Source: Myxococcales bacterium (GTDB taxonomy: Bacteria; Myxococcota_A; Polyangia; Polyangiales; Ga0077539). Taken from it: a DNA stretch of 64,000 nucleotides. The stretch is taken from positions 682,001 to 746,000 of the forward strand of contig JAEUKI010000052.1 of NCBI GenBank assembly GCA_016793325.1. The letters run 5' to 3'. Shown here one piece after another: positions 1 to 8,610 of the stretch. Made by a program: the position numbers and the translations under genes. Within the stretch, counting starts at the first letter, position 1; the number at the start of each line of letters is the position of its first letter. The notes under the pieces are model-generated. The model was not told the origin of the DNA, made no database searches, and worked only from the letters and a program-made list of their open reading frames with translations.

Positions 1-8
1 CGCACCGG

Positions 9-743
9 TCATGGACCTGGAAACCCCTGAGCAGGCACGGCCTGATCGTAGATGAAGCGAAACGACCCCGTGAGGCGAGCGTTGCCGATCGGATCCGTGG
101 CCAAGATTGGCGGCGTATAGCTCGTCAGCGGCGGGTTGGTCGGCGGTTGATCTCCGACCGGCCGCGGGTCGCTGAACTCGAGGTCGAACGTCGAGACCTC
201 CGTCGGTGGCTGCGGCGGATCGAACCAGTTCGGCGGGCTCACGCCGCCGCCATCGACCGATCGAAACGCCATCGTTCCGCGGACGATCGGGAGCGAGATG
301 TTCTGCCCGAGCCGCGTGGTCTTCGTGCGCCCACAGGACCAGCGAAACGCGAGATATCCGTGTACGAGCACGTCCGGCGCGCCCATCGGACCCACCTGCG
401 CGATGTACACGCGTTGTCCTGCTGCATCGACGTCGGTCGAGTTCGCGATGCGACGCGCGAGCTCGACGGTGTCGTCGATGCGAAAGAAGAGATGGTCTGT
501 GTACTCCGAGACGCCGCCGCCGTGCTGCGCGCGAAACTGCAGGATTCTACCGGTCCGTTCGCCGGCGAAGAAATTGAGCGTCATGCGGTACGGGTTGGGC
601 GTCGCGCCCGTGTCGCTGAATTGAATTCGACACAGCGGAACGCTCGCAGACCCCGTCGCCGAGCCCTCGCCCGCGCCGACGCACGCCGCCACCGTCGCGC
701 CGAGCACGAACGCGATGGCCGCGATGTGCTTCAGCCTTCGCAT
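9..743 (-). CDS. Exported lipoprotein of unknown function
   Basis: A 244-residue exported protein. The N-terminus has a basic start, a hydrophobic stretch and a lipobox ending V-A-A-C at about residue 21, so it should be lipidated. I recognise no domain in the mature part, which is rich in Pro, Gly and aromatic residues. I chose the ATG at 743 because GGAGG lies just upstream and the signal peptide begins there; longer in-frame readings add Arg-rich sequence without a signal. The start overlaps the end of the SAM hydrolase gene by 13 bases, so it is probably the last gene of the mnmA operon. Function is unknown. Confidence 0.75.
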   Translation of the reverse strand: MRRLKHIAAIAFVLGATVAACVGAGEGSATGSASVPLCRIQFSDTGATPNPYRMTLNFFAGERTGRILQFRAQHGGGVSEYTDHLFFRIDDTVELARRIANSTDVDAAGQRVYIAQVGPMGAPDVLVHGYLAFRWSCGRTKTTRLGQNISLPIVRGTMAFRSVDGGGVSPPNWFDPPQPPTEVSTFDLEFSDPRPVGDQPPTNPPLTSYTPPILATDPIGNARLTGSFRFIYDQAVPAQGFPGP

Positions 744-1495
744 GTGACCTCCACCGCGTCGCCGGGCTTCAATCCGCTCGATCCTTCGCGGACGCACAGC
801 TCGATGCGGCCCGACGACCCGACGAGCCCGAGCCCTTCGCCGCGCGCGACTTCACCGTACGCAGCGCGCACGGGGCCAGCGAAGCGCGCGGGCGCCGCGA
901 TGCGCAGCTCGCCCTCGATGGGGCGCACCGACGTGATCGCATTGCCGTAGCGATCCACGGTGATCACCTCGCCCTTCGCCGTATAGACGCGGCCCTTCTT
1001 GTGCCACTCGGCGTCCGAAGGAAGCACGCAGTCGACCTCGGCTTCATCCCGCGAACCCGCGAGGTCCGGGTGCAGGCCCGCGGCGAGCAGCGCGGCGATC
1101 GGCGCGAAACGCTCGCGTCCATCGAAGGTCGTCACGCTGGGGTCCGCGACGACGAGCTCTTCGCGCAGCGTCCACACCCGGTCGCGATCGCCTCGGATCG
1201 GAAGCACGCCGTTGTCCGGACCGACGAGCCATCGCCCGTCGCGCTCGGCGAAGATCCTTCGGCGACGCGTCCCGACGCCGGGGTCCACCACCACCACGAG
1301 CGCGGCTCCGCGAGGCAACACCCACAACGCGCGCTCGGCCATCAGCGCCGCATGGACGCGGTCGAACGGCGCCACTTCGTGCGTCACGTCGAGCACGCGC
1401 GCGGATGGAACCCGCGCGAGCACAGCGGCGCGCATCTCCATCACGTAGCTATCAGCGAGCCCAAAATCCGTCACGAACGCGACGAGCGCAGCCAT
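731..1495 (-). CDS. SAM hydrolase / SAM hydroxide adenosyltransferase (DUF62 family)
   Basis: 254 residues, usual for the family. Enzymes of this family split S-adenosylmethionine into adenosine and methionine using water or hydroxide. The diagnostic motifs are visible: FVTDFG followed by DSYV near the N-terminus, VVDPGVGT at about residue 74, and GPDNGVL about 25 residues later. The ATG at 1495 is preceded by GGAG at suitable spacing and begins the conserved first strand. It starts 19 bases after mnmA ends, so the two are likely co-transcribed; mnmA does not use SAM, so the reason for pairing is unclear. Family assignment is secure; the in vivo role of this family is poorly understood. Confidence 0.88.
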   Translation of the reverse strand: MAALVAFVTDFGLADSYVMEMRAAVLARVPSARVLDVTHEVAPFDRVHAALMAERALWVLPRGAALVVVVDPGVGTRRRRIFAERDGRWLVGPDNGVLPIRGDRDRVWTLREELVVADPSVTTFDGRERFAPIAALLAAGLHPDLAGSRDEAEVDCVLPSDAEWHKKGRVYTAKGEVITVDRYGNAITSVRPIEGELRIAAPARFAGPVRAAYGEVARGEGLGLVGSSGRIELCVREGSSGLKPGDAVEVTCEG

Positions 1496-1514
1496 CTTTA
1501 CTTCGTCTCCGTTT

Positions 1515-2558
1515 CTACACGATGAAGCCGCCGCCGACGACTCTCTCGCCAACGTAGAAGACCGCGGCCTGTCCGGGCGCGGCGCCTCGTTGGGGCTCGT
1601 CGAGCAATAGCTCCGCGGTCTCGCCCTTCGCCACGATCGTGCAGCCGACGCCCTTGTGCTTGTAGCGGAGCTTCACTTCGGCCCGCTCGGGACGCGCGCT
1701 CGTGAGCCACCGAAGCTCGTTCACGCGGACGTGCCGGGTCTCTGCTTCTTCGTTCGTGCCCACGACGACGGCCCCACGGTCCGCGATCACGCGAAGGACG
1801 TAGCGCGCCTTTCCGTCCCAGCCCGTGATCCCGCGGCGCTGGCCGACGGTGAACCGATGGATCCCGTCGTGCGTGGCGACCACGGTCCCGTCGAGCGTCT
1901 CGACCGTTCCCGCGCGGCGCGCAACCCCGTGCGACTCGACCCACTCGGTGTAGTCCTGGCCTTCGACGAAGCAGAGGTCCGTCGAGTCCGGCTTCTGCGC
2001 GCTCACGATCCCGCGCGCCTCCATATAGGCGCGAACGTCCGGCTTGCGCATCGTCCCGAGCGGGAGCAGCAGCCGATCGAGCGCTTCGCGCGGCGCGATC
2101 CACAAGAAATAGCTCTGGTCGCGATCCAGATCGATCGCGCGCTCGAGCACGACTTCGTCTCCCTCGCGTCGAACGCGCGCGTAGTGCCCGGACGCGACGT
2201 GCTCCGCCCCGAGCCGCTGCGCGAGCTGCCACAGCGGCCCGAGCTTCACGTGCTCGTTGCATCGAACGCACGGGCTCGGCGTGCGCCCCTCGCCGTAGTC
2301 CTTTACGAAGGGATCCACGACGTGCTCGCGAAACAGCGCGCGCCGATCGAACGTGTAGTGCGCGACGCCGAGCTGATCGCACACGCGCTTTGCGTCGTAC
2401 TGATCCTCGGGCGCACAGCACCGGCCCGCGTGCCCTTCGCGCTGGTAGTCCCAGAGGTGCAGCGTCACGCCGATCACCTCGTGCCCTTGTTCTGTGAGCA
2501 TCGCTGCCGTGGCGCTCGAATCAACGCCACCACTCATTCCGACGACGACCCGTGCCAT
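1515..2558 (-). CDS. mnmA: tRNA-specific 2-thiouridylase MnmA
   Basis: 347 residues. MnmA activates U34 of tRNA-Lys, -Glu and -Gln with ATP and inserts sulfur to give the 2-thiouridine of mnm5s2U. The PP-loop SGGVDSS is at residues 9-15. Of the two conserved cysteines, one is in the PCVRCN motif (C100) and the other in DSTDLCF (C196), matching the persulfide/disulfide pair of the family. The ATG at 2558 follows a GAGG ribosome site; upstream in-frame sequence is low-complexity and Arg-rich. First gene of an apparent three-gene operon with the SAM hydrolase and a lipoprotein. No sulfur-relay (tus) genes are adjacent. Confidence 0.96.
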   Translation of the reverse strand: MARVVVGMSGGVDSSATAAMLTEQGHEVIGVTLHLWDYQREGHAGRCCAPEDQYDAKRVCDQLGVAHYTFDRRALFREHVVDPFVKDYGEGRTPSPCVRCNEHVKLGPLWQLAQRLGAEHVASGHYARVRREGDEVVLERAIDLDRDQSYFLWIAPREALDRLLLPLGTMRKPDVRAYMEARGIVSAQKPDSTDLCFVEGQDYTEWVESHGVARRAGTVETLDGTVVATHDGIHRFTVGQRRGITGWDGKARYVLRVIADRGAVVVGTNEEAETRHVRVNELRWLTSARPERAEVKLRYKHKGVGCTIVAKGETAELLLDEPQRGAAPGQAAVFYVGERVVGGGFIV

Positions 2559-3034
2559 CACTGTTCCTCGAGCGGCGTACGGCTCGCGTCGACCGCGAGC
2601 GCGCCCTGTTTCGTGGGGACCCCTCTCGTGCGAGGGGAGGGGGACCCTAGCACTCGCTCGTTCGCGCGCGACGCTCGTGTCGTCGCGCACTTGCGCCCGT
2701 TCGTCGAAGCGATGACTTCAACGTTTGCGCGCGAAGCGTGGTCGCTTCCGTCCATCGCGCGTCGCGCTCGCGATCGCGCTCGATGACCTGCGCGCATGCA
2801 CAGCACGTCACGCGGGCGAATCCATTCGAGCGAACGACGAAATCACGCGAACGCGCATCGACAATGCAACGTGGTTTCGAGCCGTTGGTTGCGATGCGTT
2901 CGCGCGTCGCGCGAGCGCGTCGCGGCGAGCTTCACTCGCCACTTCAACGTCGCTCGACCGACACACGAACGTGACGCAAGTGCGCGGTCGCGTTGAAGAA
3001 GCGCGCACATCAACTTTTCACCCCCGAGCGCGGG
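2559..3034. other. Intergenic region between mazG and mnmA
   Basis: About 480 bases with no gene I can support. All open frames here are short, Arg/Ser-rich and lack a ribosome site. A hairpin with CCCCTC/GAGGGG arms sits at 2620-2637, about 60 bases before the mnmA start, inside a GGGGACCC direct repeat (2615-2622 and 2640-2647); it could be a leader structure of the mnmA transcript. A second small hairpin (GGCGAG/CTCGCC) is at 2934-2950. The rest shows nothing recognisable. Confidence 0.5.
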
Positions 3035-3871
3035 TCATCGTTCTTCGGATTTCGCGTCGTTCCAATACGCGTCGAGCTCTTCGAGGGAGTGCTCGCGCAT
3101 CGCGCGACCGCTCGCTTCAGCGCGTCGCTCGACCGACGCGAAGCGCGAAGCGAAGCGCGCGTTCGCTTTGCGCAGCGCGTCCTCGCCGTCGAGCCCGAGC
3201 TTTCGCGCGAGGTTGCACAGCGAAAACAACACGTCGCCGAGCTCGTGCTCGATCTCGTCCCGCGAGCCCTTCGCGATCGCCTCGTCGAGCTCGGCGATCT
3301 CCTCGCTCACCTTCGCGCGTGGCCCTTCTGCGTCTGGCCAATCGAAGCCGACGTGCGACGCCTTCTCTCCCGCGCGCTGCGCCCAACGAAGCGCGGGCAA
3401 CGACCGCGGAAGTCCTCCGAGCACGCCGCGCTGCGCCTTTTCTTTCTTCTTCAAGTCCTCCCAATTTGCGAGCACTTCTGAAGAATTAGACACCTTTACG
3501 TCACCGAACACATGAGGGTGCCTGCGCACCAGCTTGCTCGCGATCCCAGCGCTCACTTCCTCGAGCCCGAACCACCCTCTCGTTCGAGCCAGCTCGCTGT
3601 GAAACACGACCTGCATGAGCAGATCGCCGAGCTCTTCACGAAACTCGAGGACCTCTCGGTCATTTGGCCCCAGTCGCGTCGCTGGCCCCTGCGCGTTTGT
3701 GGCTTCGTCGCCGAGCGCGTCGATCGCGTCGCACACCTCGCTCGACTCCTCTGCGAGGTAGCGCTTCATCGACGCGAAGGTCTGCTCGCGATCCCAAGGG
3801 CAGCCTCCCGGCGCGAGCAGACGACGAACGGTCTCGACCAACGACTCCTCGTCCGAATGCTTTACGGTCAT
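3035..3871 (-). CDS. mazG: Nucleoside triphosphate pyrophosphohydrolase MazG
   Basis: 278 residues, close to E. coli MazG (about 263). It hydrolyses (d)NTPs to monophosphates and pyrophosphate, cleaning the nucleotide pool and, in some bacteria, lowering ppGpp. Two tandem MazG helical domains are visible. The first has PWDREQT, then EESSEV and EELGDLLMQVVFH, the Mg-binding acidic residues; the second has EEIAELDEAI and HELGDVLFSL. The first domain carries a loop of about 12 residues around ATNAQGPA. The start at 3871 lacks a clear Shine-Dalgarno, and the gene is divergent from the zinc-ribbon gene with only 36 bases between starts. Confidence 0.95.
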   Translation of the reverse strand: MTVKHSDEESLVETVRRLLAPGGCPWDREQTFASMKRYLAEESSEVCDAIDALGDEATNAQGPATRLGPNDREVLEFREELGDLLMQVVFHSELARTRGWFGLEEVSAGIASKLVRRHPHVFGDVKVSNSSEVLANWEDLKKKEKAQRGVLGGLPRSLPALRWAQRAGEKASHVGFDWPDAEGPRAKVSEEIAELDEAIAKGSRDEIEHELGDVLFSLCNLARKLGLDGEDALRKANARFASRFASVERRAEASGRAMREHSLEELDAYWNDAKSEER

Positions 3872-3907
3872 CGAGGATGCTGCTAGCACGCCTGCGCAAA
3901 CGACAGC

Positions 3908-4357
3908 ATGACAACGTACCGCGCTGGCCAGGAGATCGACTCGTACTGCACGAAATGCAAGCTCGATCTCACGCACAAGATCGTCGCCGTGGTGAACAAC
4001 AAGCCCGCGAAGGTCGAGTGCCGCACCTGCTACGGCGTGCACAACTATCGCGCCCCGAAGAGCGGCGCGGCCGCGGTCGCGAGCGCGAGCACGACGAGCA
4101 CGCGCGCGCCGCGCTCCACGTCGTCCCGCGCGACGAGCGCGCGATCGGTCGAGCCCGAGCCGCCGCTCGCGCCGCCGGATCACGCGCGGATCGTGCTCTA
4201 CTCGACCACGGAGAAGTTCTCGGTGGGGACGTGGCTCTCGCACAAGACGTTCGGCGTCGGCGTCGTGCTGCGCGACGTCGCCACGACGAAGATCGAGGTC
4301 CGATTCGACAGCGGCACCAAGGTCCTCGTGCACGGGCTCACGCCAACACCTGCTTGA
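3908..4357 (+). CDS. Small zinc-ribbon protein with C-terminal beta domain, function unknown
   Basis: 149 residues in three parts. Residues 10-45 carry a CxxC...CxxC zinc ribbon (C14, C17, C38, C41). Residues 50-90 are a low-complexity Ala/Ser/Thr/Arg linker. Residues 95-149 form a compact domain with W-x-x-H-x-x-F-G-x-G-x-V followed by a V-x-F-x-x-G-x-K-x-L strand. That second pattern resembles the small DUF3553/CarD-like beta domains that bind nucleic acid or polymerase partners; this is only a pattern match. Divergent from mazG. A nucleic-acid-binding role is a guess; expression is likely, judged by third-position GC and clean boundaries. Confidence 0.75.
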   Translation: MTTYRAGQEIDSYCTKCKLDLTHKIVAVVNNKPAKVECRTCYGVHNYRAPKSGAAAVASASTTSTRAPRSTSSRATSARSVEPEPPLAPPDHARIVLYSTTEKFSVGTWLSHKTFGVGVVLRDVATTKIEVRFDSGTKVLVHGLTPTPA

Positions 4358-4551
4358 AGCGCGCGCACAACGACGCGCTGCTTCGAGCATCGATGAACGG
4401 TGCGCGGGTCGAAACGACTCTCCCCGCTCGGGCGCGAGTTGTTCTACCCTCCGCCCACCGCGCGCGGAGGCCTTGGTCCCCGAAGGCCAGCTCCGCGCTT
4501 CGTATTCGCATCTATCGGGGACGACAACGATCGACAACAGGAGCGTTTCTC

Positions 4552-4977
<426 letters not shown>

Positions 4978-5090
4978 GCTCGCTCCCCGGCGCCTCGAGC
5001 GCTGGGGGCTCGATCGAGCGCGCGAAGCATCCGCCCCACGACTCGCGGGGCTGCTTCGATCGCTCGATGGGGCATCGCAGGCAACCACCG

Positions 5091-6413
5091 ATGACGAACA
5101 TCAAGCCTACGCCGGACCGCGATCCGTGCTTCGACCCGGACGACCCGCGCTTCTTCGACGTACGCGACCTCGAAAACGAGCTCCGTCGCGTGTTCGAGAT
5201 CTGCCACTTGTGTCGGATGTGCGTGAACTATTGCGGGTCATTTCCCTCGCTGTTCGAGGCCATCGACCGCAAGCACGAGACGCTCGGGATGCCGCACGAC
5301 GCGACGACGGTCGACGCGGCGACGATGCGCACCGTCACGGACCTGTGTTGGCAGTGCAAGCTCTGCTACGTGAAGTGCCCGTATACGCCGGACGACAAGC
5401 ACGAGTGGAAGGTGGACTTCCCGCGGGTGCTCTGGCGCGAGAAGGTCGTGCGCGCGCAACGCGAGGGAATCTCGCTACAAGAGCGCATCCTCGGCGAGCC
5501 GGGCGTGCTCGGAAAGCTCACCGCGGGCCCCGTCGCGCCCGTCGCGAACTTCGTCAGCAAGAGCTCGCTCGTGCGCAAGGCCGGCGAGAAGCTCGCGGGG
5601 ATCTCCGCGCAGTTTCCGCTGCCCGAGTACGCCAAGGACCCGTTCGACAAGTGGTTCGCGAAGCACGAGCCCGCGGCGGGCATCGGCGACAACGGGACGG
5701 TCGCGCTCTTCTCGACGTGCCTCGTTGATTTTCATCGGCCCTCGATCGGACGCGCCGCCGTGGCGGTGATCGAGCACGCGAAGGTGAAGATCGAGCGACC
5801 CAAGCAGGTCTGCTGCGGGATGCCCAACATGGACACCGGCGATCTCGCGGGCGTGCGCGAGAAGGCAGCGTTCAACGTCGCACAGCTCGCGCCGCTCGTG
5901 CGCAACGGAGCCAAGATCATCGCGCCAGGGCCGTCGTGCTCGATGACCCTCAAGCGCGAGTACCCCGAGCTGCTCAAGACCGAAGACGCGAAGCTCGTCG
6001 CGGCCAACACGATGGACCTGATGGAGTACCTCTGGAAGGTGCTCTGGAAGGGCAAGCTCTTGCCGCGCACGTTCGCGAACAAGCTCGGCTCGATCGCCTA
6101 CCACGCGCCCTGTCACCTTCGCGCGCAGCGCGTCGCAGCGCCGGCGAAATTGCTGCTCGACAACGTCCCCGAGACCGAAGTCACGCTCATCGAAGAGTGC
6201 TCCGCCGTCGATGGAACGTGGGGCATGAAGGCCGAGTACTACGAGATGGGCGTGAAGTACTCGAAGCGCCTCGTCAACAAGGTGGCGGACGCCGAAGCCT
6301 CGCGCGTCGCGAGCGACTGCACGCTCGCCTCGCAGCGCATCGCCAAAGAGAACAACGTGGAAGTGCGGCACCCTATCGAGCTCCTCGCTGAGGCGTACGG
6401 GCTCGCGTTCTGA
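5091..6413 (+). CDS. Fe-S oxidoreductase (GlpC/HdrD-like, two 4Fe-4S and CCG domains)
   Basis: 440 residues. The N-terminal half binds two [4Fe-4S] clusters: C38-x2-C41-x2-C44-x3-C48 and C86-x2-C89-x2-C92-x3-C96. The C-terminal half has cysteine-rich (CCG) motifs, VCCGMPNM and YHAPCH, but the last one reads ECSAVDG rather than CCG, so the second CCG site is modified. Homologues pass electrons in glycerol-3-phosphate dehydrogenase or heterodisulfide reductase complexes. Lying between a rubrerythrin lacking rubredoxin and a DUF3501 gene, it is a reasonable electron donor for the rubrerythrin; that is inference. I chose the ATG at 5091; an in-frame ATG at 5067 is possible. Confidence 0.9.
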   Translation: MTNIKPTPDRDPCFDPDDPRFFDVRDLENELRRVFEICHLCRMCVNYCGSFPSLFEAIDRKHETLGMPHDATTVDAATMRTVTDLCWQCKLCYVKCPYTPDDKHEWKVDFPRVLWREKVVRAQREGISLQERILGEPGVLGKLTAGPVAPVANFVSKSSLVRKAGEKLAGISAQFPLPEYAKDPFDKWFAKHEPAAGIGDNGTVALFSTCLVDFHRPSIGRAAVAVIEHAKVKIERPKQVCCGMPNMDTGDLAGVREKAAFNVAQLAPLVRNGAKIIAPGPSCSMTLKREYPELLKTEDAKLVAANTMDLMEYLWKVLWKGKLLPRTFANKLGSIAYHAPCHLRAQRVAAPAKLLLDNVPETEVTLIEECSAVDGTWGMKAEYYEMGVKYSKRLVNKVADAEASRVASDCTLASQRIAKENNVEVRHPIELLAEAYGLAF

Positions 6414-6460
6414 CCCAACGGGGTCGCTCGCGCCAAACCTTCGAAAGAGAGCAACCCGCC

Positions 6461-7054
6461 ATGCAAAAGCTCAGAGTCGACGAAGTGATGCCGCTCGACG
6501 CGTACGAGCGCGAGCGCACGACGTTTCGAGCCAAAGTGATCGCGCACAAGAAGCAGCGTCGCGTGCTGCTCGGGCCCGAGATGTCCCTCGTGTTCGAGGA
6601 TCGATTGACCGTGCTCAATCAGGTCCTCGAGATGGTCCGCGCCGAGAAGATCACCCGCCCCGAAGCGATCGCCGACGAGGTCGCCGTGTACAACGAGCTC
6701 GTCCCCGAGGACGGATCGCTCAGCGCGACGCTCATGATCGAAGTCGTCGACGCCGCGCAACGCGCGCTCCGTCAGCGCGACTACATGGGCCTCGAGAAGC
6801 ACCTGCACCTCGAGCTCGACGGCGCGCGGACGACGGGTGTGTTCGATCCGCGCGGGCTCGAGCCGGACCAGATCGCGGTCGTTCAGTACGTGTCGTTCGC
6901 GGTTGGCGTCGCGGCCCGAGACGCGTTGCTCGACCTGTCCAAGCCCGCGGCGATCGTCTGCACGCACCCGCGATACGGCTACCGCGCCGAGCTCACCGCG
7001 GACACCCGCCGCTCGCTCGCTGACGACCTTCGAACGAGCCCCGCGTCGCAGTGA
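6461..7054 (+). CDS. DUF3501 family protein
   Basis: 197 residues, a family of unknown function recognised by its opening (MQKLRVDEVMPLDAYE), the KKQRRVLLGPEMSLVFED segment and a central acidic dimer-like region. No catalytic motif is evident. Members are regularly encoded beside rubrerythrin and the GlpC-like Fe-S protein, exactly as here, 47 bases after the latter stops. The most economical idea is an accessory subunit of that redox module. The start follows a weak AGAGAG site. Soluble, no signal peptide or membrane segment. Confidence 0.85.
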   Translation: MQKLRVDEVMPLDAYERERTTFRAKVIAHKKQRRVLLGPEMSLVFEDRLTVLNQVLEMVRAEKITRPEAIADEVAVYNELVPEDGSLSATLMIEVVDAAQRALRQRDYMGLEKHLHLELDGARTTGVFDPRGLEPDQIAVVQYVSFAVGVAARDALLDLSKPAAIVCTHPRYGYRAELTADTRRSLADDLRTSPASQ

Positions 7055-7061
7055 ACGACGC

Positions 7062-7090
7062 TTGACAGCCTAGGGGCCTGGGCATAATGT
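7062..7090 (+). promoter_or_regulatory. Sigma-70-type promoter of tRNA-Val
   Basis: TTGACA at 7062-7067 is a perfect -35 box. CATAAT at 7083-7088 (15-base spacer), or the overlapping TAATGT at 7085-7090 (17-base spacer), serves as -10. The tRNA begins at 7104. The tRNA-Gly gene near 44.9 kb has the same arrangement, which strengthens the call. Confidence 0.75.
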
Positions 7091-7103
7091 CCGCCTCCCT
7101 TCC

Positions 7104-7178
7104 GCGGGCATAACTCAGCGGTAGAGTGCGACCTTCACACGGTCGAAGTCACAGGTTCAAATCCTGTTGCCCGCACCA
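7104..7178 (+). tRNA. tRNA-Val (anticodon CAC)
   Basis: 75 bases folding as a complete cloverleaf. The acceptor stem pairs GCGGGCA with TGCCCGC; the anticodon stem pairs CGACC with GGTCG around loop TTCACAC, giving anticodon CAC for GUG codons; the T loop is GTTCAAATC. The CCA tail is encoded (7176-7178). GUG is likely a common valine codon in this GC-rich genome. It is a single-gene transcript with its own promoter and terminator. Confidence 0.96.
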
Positions 7179-7196
7179 AGAGCTAGCAGCTCACTG

Positions 7197-7230
7197 ACGG
7201 CCACGATCGAAGCAACTTCATCGTGGCCGT
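7197..7230 (+). terminator. Terminator hairpin after tRNA-Val
   Basis: Arms ACGGCCACGAT (7197-7207) and ATCGTGGCCGT (7220-7230) pair perfectly and are extended inward by GAAG/CTTC around a CAA loop, giving about 15 base pairs with one bulged C. The following sequence TGTGCATTTG is only mildly T-rich. Eighteen bases after the tRNA end. Confidence 0.8.
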
Positions 7231-7542
7231 TGTGCATTTGGGCGCTCGATTTGCTGGACGTTGACGCTCCGTCGCGTCGCCGCGCGTTTCGCGCGGGCGC
7301 GGACGGGGCAGAAAAATGTTTGCAGCGAATTGGACAATCTCCGTCACGCACGCGGCCGCAGCGTGATTGCGAGATCCGCGAAAGCTGCTGGAGCTCCGGC
7401 TTCGTTGTGACGTTTCGAGGGCTTGTCGAAAGGTTTACACCGCGCCGCATCGTGCCATCATGCGGCTCCCCGCTGCGTCCCTCGTCGTGGTCCGGTCGGT
7501 CGGATCAGTGAGGCTTCTCGCAGTAGGTAAAGGAAAAAGTCC
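7231..7542. other. Intergenic region upstream of the 7543 lipoprotein
   Basis: 312 bases without a supportable gene. It is likely the promoter region for the lipoprotein gene at 7543. A weak -35-like TTTACA at 7434-7439 with an ATCATG element 17 bases on is the best promoter candidate, at low confidence. The ribosome site AAAGGA precedes the ATG at 7543. Confidence 0.4.
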
Positions 7543-8412
7543 ATGCGTCGTTCACTTTTCGCTCTCTCGCTCGGACTCGTCATCGCATCGACTGGCTGCA
7601 AGAGCCGCCCGATGAGCGAGCAGCTCAAAGACAAGCTCATGGAGCAGTACGAGGAGGACACCTCGCTCGCACAGCAGCTCTGTGGCTACCCCGTCGCCGG
7701 CCTCACCGGCACCACCATCACGAACGTCGTGAACACGGGCAACAACCGCTCGGGCAGCGGCACCGCGATGGTGACTGCGACGCCGACTCCCATGCCCGGA
7801 ATGCAGGCGGCGGGCCCCTGCTCCGGGTCGATCTCGTTCATCTACGGCTCGCAGTCGAACACGACGTACCGCCGCACGGGCTCGATCGGCCGTCGCCGCA
7901 CGACCAGCTCGACCACGACGACGATGTACGTGTGGGGCATCACGGTGACCAACCGCACCAGCCAAGTCCCCGCGGGCGCAGGCATGGGCGCGCCGACGGG
8001 CATGCCCTCGATGCCCGGCACCCCGACCGGCGCTCCGGCGGGCATGCTGACCATCGGCGGCACCGCCGCTGGCATCCTCCAGGCGGGCGACACCGCGCTG
8101 CAGGACGGCTCGGTCGCCGACGACTACCAGATCATGCTGACCGCAAACGTCCCTGTGACGATCGTCGTTCGTGGCGGCCCGAGCCTCACCGAGCCGGGCA
8201 GCAACCTCGACGTGTACGCTGCGCTGCTCATGAACGGCACCGAGATCGAGCACAACGACGACATCTCGCCGGACAACCGCAACAGCCGCATCGTTCACAC
8301 GCCGACCACGACGGGCATGCACACGCTGCGCGTCACGACCTTCGGCAGCGGCCTCAAGTCCGGTCCGTACAACGTCCAGGTCTTCCCGGGCGCCAACCCC
8401 AACGCGCTCTGA
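7543..8412 (+). CDS. Lipoprotein with C-terminal pre-peptidase (PPC)-like beta domain
   Basis: 289 residues. Signal sequence ends in a lipobox A-S-T-G-C (Cys at about 19). The middle is Thr/Ser/Met/Gly/Pro-rich with MPGM- and GAPTGMP-type repeats around residues 78-170. The last 120 residues (GDTALQDGSVADDYQI, then LDVYAALLMNG, HNDDISPDNRNS, THTLRVTTFGSG-like) have the layout of bacterial PPC beta-sandwich domains: asymmetric Asp/Asn loop and a final Y-x-V-x-V strand. These domains occur on secreted enzymes and surface proteins; here no catalytic domain is attached. AAAGGA precedes the ATG. Probably envelope-anchored; exact role unknown. Confidence 0.85.
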   Translation: MRRSLFALSLGLVIASTGCKSRPMSEQLKDKLMEQYEEDTSLAQQLCGYPVAGLTGTTITNVVNTGNNRSGSGTAMVTATPTPMPGMQAAGPCSGSISFIYGSQSNTTYRRTGSIGRRRTTSSTTTTMYVWGITVTNRTSQVPAGAGMGAPTGMPSMPGTPTGAPAGMLTIGGTAAGILQAGDTALQDGSVADDYQIMLTANVPVTIVVRGGPSLTEPGSNLDVYAALLMNGTEIEHNDDISPDNRNSRIVHTPTTTGMHTLRVTTFGSGLKSGPYNVQVFPGANPNAL

Positions 8413-8420
8413 GCGCGTGA

Positions 8421-8452
8421 GCGCGTCGCGTCGAGCGGGGGACGCGACGCGC
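8421..8452 (+). terminator. GC-rich hairpin after the lipoprotein gene
   Basis: A perfect 12-base inverted repeat, GCGCGTCGCGTC at 8421-8432 and its complement at 8441-8452, with an 8-base loop, begins 9 bases after the stop at 8412. There is no T tract, so it may act as a Rho-assisted terminator or an mRNA 3' stabiliser. Confidence 0.55.
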
Positions 8453-8610
8453 AGCGTGACTGTCGTGTGAGGGGGATGAGTCGAGCGCACGGATCCAGCG
8501 ATGGAATCCGTCGCTCGCGTCGTGCGACGCGCCAGCCCGCACGGCTGCGCGCTCGGGGTGCGCGCGGTGCGTTTCGCGTACGCGCGTGATAGAGCAACGC
8601 TCGCGCGACG

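Noticed and set aside
2615..2647. GGGGACCC direct repeat in the mnmA leader
   Set aside because: Short and single pair; noted in the intergenic entry only.
4469..4488. GGCCTT/AAGGCC hairpin upstream of rubrerythrin
   Set aside because: Only 6 base pairs; may occur by chance in GC-rich sequence.
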